Positions 61,379 to 64,000 of a stretch of DNA of 64,000 bases are shown in pieces. The stretch comes from an uncultured Eubacteriaceae bacterium. Lineage in GTDB: Bacteria; Bacillota; Clostridia; Peptostreptococcales; Anaerovoracaceae. Numbering within the stretch: position 1 is the stretch's first letter; each line of letters begins with the position of its first letter. The notes below the pieces were generated by a model. It worked only from the letters and a program-made list of their open reading frames with translations, was not told where the DNA came from and made no database searches. The stretch spans positions 1 through 64,000 of the forward strand of contig CAIFEY010000004.1 of assembly GCA_903789635.1 (NCBI GenBank), written 5' to 3'. A program made the translations under genes and the position numbers.

Positions 61379-62638
61379 CTAAAGGTCCTCCGGGCTCGTG
61401 ATCTCGCCGGTCACGGCGGATGCGGCGGCGACCTGCGGGCTCGCGAGGTAGACCTCCGAGGTGACCGCGCCCATGCGGCCGACGAAGTTTCGGTTCGTCG
61501 TCGAGACGCATTTCTCGCCGTCCGCGAGGATGCCCATGTATCCGCCGAGGCACGGGCCGCAGGTTGGGGTGGAGACCACGCAGCCCGCGTCGATGAAGAT
61601 GTCGATGAGTCCCTCGTGGATGCACTGCTTGTAGATGCTCTGGGTCGCCGGGATCACGATCACGCGGATGCCGGCGGCCTTATGCCGTCCCTTCAGGATC
61701 TCCGCGGCCGCGCGCATGTCGGAGATGCGCCCGTTCGTGCAGGAGCCGATGACGACCTGGTCGATCTTCACGCCTTTCGCCTCGTCGATCGTCCTCGTGT
61801 TCTCCGGGAGGTGAGGGAAGGAGACGGTCGGGCGGAGAGTGGAGAGGTCGATGGTGTACGTCTTCTCGTATTCCGCGTCCGGGTCCGCGCTGTACTCCTT
61901 ATACGGGCGGTCTACGCGGCCCTTCATGTACTCCCTCGTGATGTCGTCGACCGGGAAGATGCCGTTCTTGGCGCCGGCCTCGATCGCCATGTTGCAGATG
62001 GTCAGGCGGTCGTCCATCGAGAGATTCGATATTCCGTCCCCGCAGAATTCCATAGACTTATACAGTGCGCCGTCGACGCCGATCATCCCGATGATGTGGA
62101 GGATGACGTCCTTTCCGGAGACGAACGGCGGCATCTTGCCCGTGAGCTCGAACCTGAGGGCGGACGGGACCTTGAACCAGGCCATTCCGCTCGCCATTCC
62201 CGCGCAGAGGTCGGTTGATCCTACGCCGGTGGAAAACGCCCCGAGTGCGCCGTACGTGCAGGTGTGCGAGTCCGCGCCGATGATGGCTTCTCCGCTCGCG
62301 ACGATGCCTTTCTCCGGCAGGAGGGCGTGCTCGATGCCCATCTCTCCCGCGTCGTAGAAGTGGTCGATGCCGAACCGCTTCGCGAACGTGCGGCAGGTCT
62401 TGCACTGCTCCGCGCTCTTGATGTCCTTGTTCGGGACAAAGTGGTCCATGACCAGGGAGATCTTCGATTTATCAAATACGCCGTCGAACCCGGCCTTATC
62501 GAATTCCTTGATGGATACCGGTCCCGTGATGTCGTTGGCCAGGACCATGTCAAGCCTGGCGTTGATCAGCTGTCCGGCCTTAACTTCCGGGAGCCCGGCG
62601 TGGTCGGCCAGGATCTTCTGCGTCATTGTCATTCCCAT
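61379..62638 (-). CDS. leuC: 3-isopropylmalate dehydratase large subunit
   Basis: Large subunit of isopropylmalate isomerase; carries the 4Fe-4S cluster. The 419-residue length matches the bacterial/archaeal short form. [17 protein letters not shown] and [14 protein letters not shown] and [31 protein letters not shown] provide the cluster cysteines and substrate residues. CGGAG lies before the first of three closely spaced ATGs; I use the first (62638). Confidence 0.97.
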   Translation of the reverse strand: MGMTMTQKILADHAGLPEVKAGQLINARLDMVLANDITGPVSIKEFDKAGFDGVFDKSKISLVMDHFVPNKDIKSAEQCKTCRTFAKRFGIDHFYDAGEMGIEHALLPEKGIVASGEAIIGADSHTCTYGALGAFSTGVGSTDLCAGMASGMAWFKVPSALRFELTGKMPPFVSGKDVILHIIGMIGVDGALYKSMEFCGDGISNLSMDDRLTICNMAIEAGAKNGIFPVDDITREYMKGRVDRPYKEYSADPDAEYEKTYTIDLSTLRPTVSFPHLPENTRTIDEAKGVKIDQVVIGSCTNGRISDMRAAAEILKGRHKAAGIRVIVIPATQSIYKQCIHEGLIDIFIDAGCVVSTPTCGPCLGGYMGILADGEKCVSTTNRNFVGRMGAVTSEVYLASPQVAAASAVTGEITSPEDL

Positions 62639-62889
62639 TGGTGTTTTCTCCGTTTCTTGTCTGCTGCAGTCCTTCTGCAGATTTAAGCAGATCTAATATA
62701 TATGTAATTATGTAATAATAATGTGTGTTTTCCTGAATTGTTCGTCCGGTGCCCGTCAGGCCATCAGGGGAGGTGAGGCCGCTGCGGGCGTTGATTTTGT
62801 CCAAACCATCCCTGCAGGAAGACTCCCTCCCTGAGGCGTAAGGTACCCGCGATAATAATCCTTACTATTATATAGAAGGAAAGATGCGG
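62639..62889. other. AT-rich spacer between leuA and leuC
   Basis: 251 bases, with a strongly AT-rich core (about 62690-62735) inside GC-rich operon genes. It could hold an internal promoter for leuCDB, but I did not find a clear one, nor a T-box. Confidence 0.45.
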
Positions 62890-64000
62890 CTAGCGAATGA
62901 ACGGGCGGACCTTGTTCATGCGGTTCAGCGCGCTGACGAGGGCGTTGACGGACGCCAGGATGATGTCGTCGTGGGTGCCGACGCCCCAGAACTTCTCGTC
63001 GCTCTCGTCCGCGATGCAGACGTAGGCGGCCGCCTGGGAGTTGGAGTCCGGGCTCAGTGCGTGCTCGGAGTAGGTGACGAACTTGTAGCCGCCGAAGTTG
63101 TACGGCGTCTCCCGGAGTGCCTTGCTCACGGCGTCGAGCCTTCCGTTTCCGGACGCGCTGCAGTCGAACTCGTCTCCGGCGATGTCCACGTGCATGTCGA
63201 CCTTCACGATGCCCTCGCCCTGGTGATGGGTGTCGTCGTCATGGGTGAAGACGGCGGTCTGGATGTCGAGCGGTTTGAAGTCGTTGATGTACTCCTCCCG
63301 GAAGAGGTCGAACGTCCGGTCGGCGGAGAGTTCCTCCTGGGTGCGGTCGGAGATGTCCTTCATCATGTAGCCGACCTCCGCGCGCATCGCCTTAGGGATC
63401 TGGAAGCCGTGGTCGCGCTCGATCACGTAGGCTACGCCGCCCTTGCCGGACTGGCTGTTGATGCGGATCACATCGCCGTCGTACTCGCGTCCGACGTCGT
63501 GCGGGTCGATCGGGAGATACGGGACGGTCCAGCGGTTCGGGTCGTGCTCCCTGCGGTAGCGCATGCCCTTGGCGATCGCGTCCTGATGAGAGCCGGAGAA
63601 GGCGGCAAAGACGAGGTCTCCGCAGTACGGGTGCCGCGGCTCGACGGTCATGCCGGTCCAGCTCTCGTAGTTTTCTACGGCGGTCGGCATGTCGGTGAAG
63701 TCGAGCATCGGGTCGACGCCGTGGGTGTACATGTTCATCGCGATCGTGATGATGTCGACGTTTCCGGTGCGCTCGCCGTTTCCGAACAGGGTGCCCTCGA
63801 CGCGGTCCGCGCCGGCCAGCATGCCGAGCTCCGCGTCTGCGACGCCGGTTCCTCTGTCGTTGTGCGGGTGGATCGACAGGACTGTGTTCTCTCTGTGGCG
63901 GAGGTTGTGGTTCATGTAGCTGATCTGGCTCGCAAATACGTGCGGCATGGACATCTCGACGGTGGCCGGGATGTTGACGATCGCCTTGTGCTCAGGGTCT
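62890..64000 (-). CDS. leuA: 2-isopropylmalate synthase, 5' part outside the window
   Basis: Condenses acetyl-CoA with 2-oxoisovalerate, the committed step of leucine synthesis. About 370 C-terminal residues are present and the frame runs off the window edge. The metal-binding HPHNDRGTGVADAELGMLAGADRVEGTLFGNGERTGNVD and the late region with DPHDVGREYDG, INSQSGKGGVAYV and the allosteric C-terminal domain (DMHVDIAGDEFDC to the end) match the long LeuA2 type. The last part normally senses leucine. First visible gene of the leu operon. Confidence 0.96.
   Translation of the reverse strand, partial: DPEHKAIVNIPATVEMSMPHVFASQISYMNHNLRHRENTVLSIHPHNDRGTGVADAELGMLAGADRVEGTLFGNGERTGNVDIITIAMNMYTHGVDPMLDFTDMPTAVENYESWTGMTVEPRHPYCGDLVFAAFSGSHQDAIAKGMRYRREHDPNRWTVPYLPIDPHDVGREYDGDVIRINSQSGKGGVAYVIERDHGFQIPKAMRAEVGYMMKDISDRTQEELSADRTFDLFREEYINDFKPLDIQTAVFTHDDDTHHQGEGIVKVDMHVDIAGDEFDCSASGNGRLDAVSKALRETPYNFGGYKFVTYSEHALSPDSNSQAAAYVCIADESDEKFWGVGTHDDIILASVNALVSALNRMNKVRPFIR

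Noticed and set aside
62639..62889. T-box or leucine attenuator between leuA and leuC
   Set aside because: No T-box motif, no run of leucine codons and no terminator hairpin was seen.

Overview
This window looks like the chromosome of a low-profile member of the Clostridia (Bacillota). The evidence is a GC-rich but Gram-positive-style gene set, strong AGGAGG ribosome binding sites, TTGACA/TATAAT promoters with 17-bp spacers, a rplS-rbgA-rnhB cluster, tig-clpP-clpX-lon-engB in line, a QueT gene with a preQ1-type leader, and a PolC-derived gene. No phage, transposase, CRISPR array or rRNA operon was seen. I do not name a genus.

Layout. 1-3.1 kb: divergent serA and serC (serine synthesis), with a duplicated terminator block after serA. 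3.2-8.5 kb: D-Ala-D-Ala carboxypeptidase, uvrC, a DUF1292 protein and an FAD-dependent dehydrogenase. 8.5-10.2 kb: a gene-poor stretch ending in tRNA-Leu(CAG). 10.2-13.9 kb: a flavodoxin-fold reductase and a large PLD-helicase-DUF3427 protein. 14-17 kb: LysR regulator divergent from an EamA transporter, then queT. 17-18.5 kb: repeat-rich, gene-free DNA, then tRNA-Pro(CGG). 18.8-30.3 kb: nitroreductase, a two-TM protein, a CYTH protein, the proteostasis block (tig, clpP, clpX, lon), engB, hpt, a membrane protein and a PHP phosphoesterase. 30.7-32.4 kb: beta-CASP RNase, followed by 1.5 kb of repeats. 33.8-40 kb: Fe-alcohol dehydrogenase, UvrD/PcrA-type helicase and aminopeptidase P. 40-42.1 kb: bioB-bioY with an operator-like promoter. 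42.4-45.1 kb: an apparently inactive PolC-derived protein convergent with a YprB-type exonuclease. 45.8-47.4 kb: NUDIX hydrolase and a XerD-like protein. 47.6-52.3 kb: a locus of cysteine-desulfurase-like enzyme, DAACS symporter, RpiR regulator and TauE/TSUP permease behind a promoter flanked by palindromes. 52.5-54.8 kb: rplS, rbgA, rnhB. 55-59.1 kb: an SGNH/DUF4358/MBOAT/DHHW envelope acylation operon on the minus strand. 59.5-64 kb: leuA-leuC-leuD-leuB, with leuA running off the window.

The most interesting items are: (1) the PolC-derived protein that keeps the PolC fold landmarks but has lost two of three catalytic aspartates; (2) the desulfurase-like/DAACS/RpiR/TSUP locus, which could be a small uptake, cleavage and export route for a sulfur-containing amino acid; (3) the XerD-like protein lacking two catalytic residues; (4) the biotin promoter, where operator-like half-sites overlap the -35 box and a terminator sits at the transcription start; and (5) several families of intergenic repeats, including one shared in inverted orientation between the two ends of the first 17 kb. 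All assignments come from reading motifs by eye; no database was searched.
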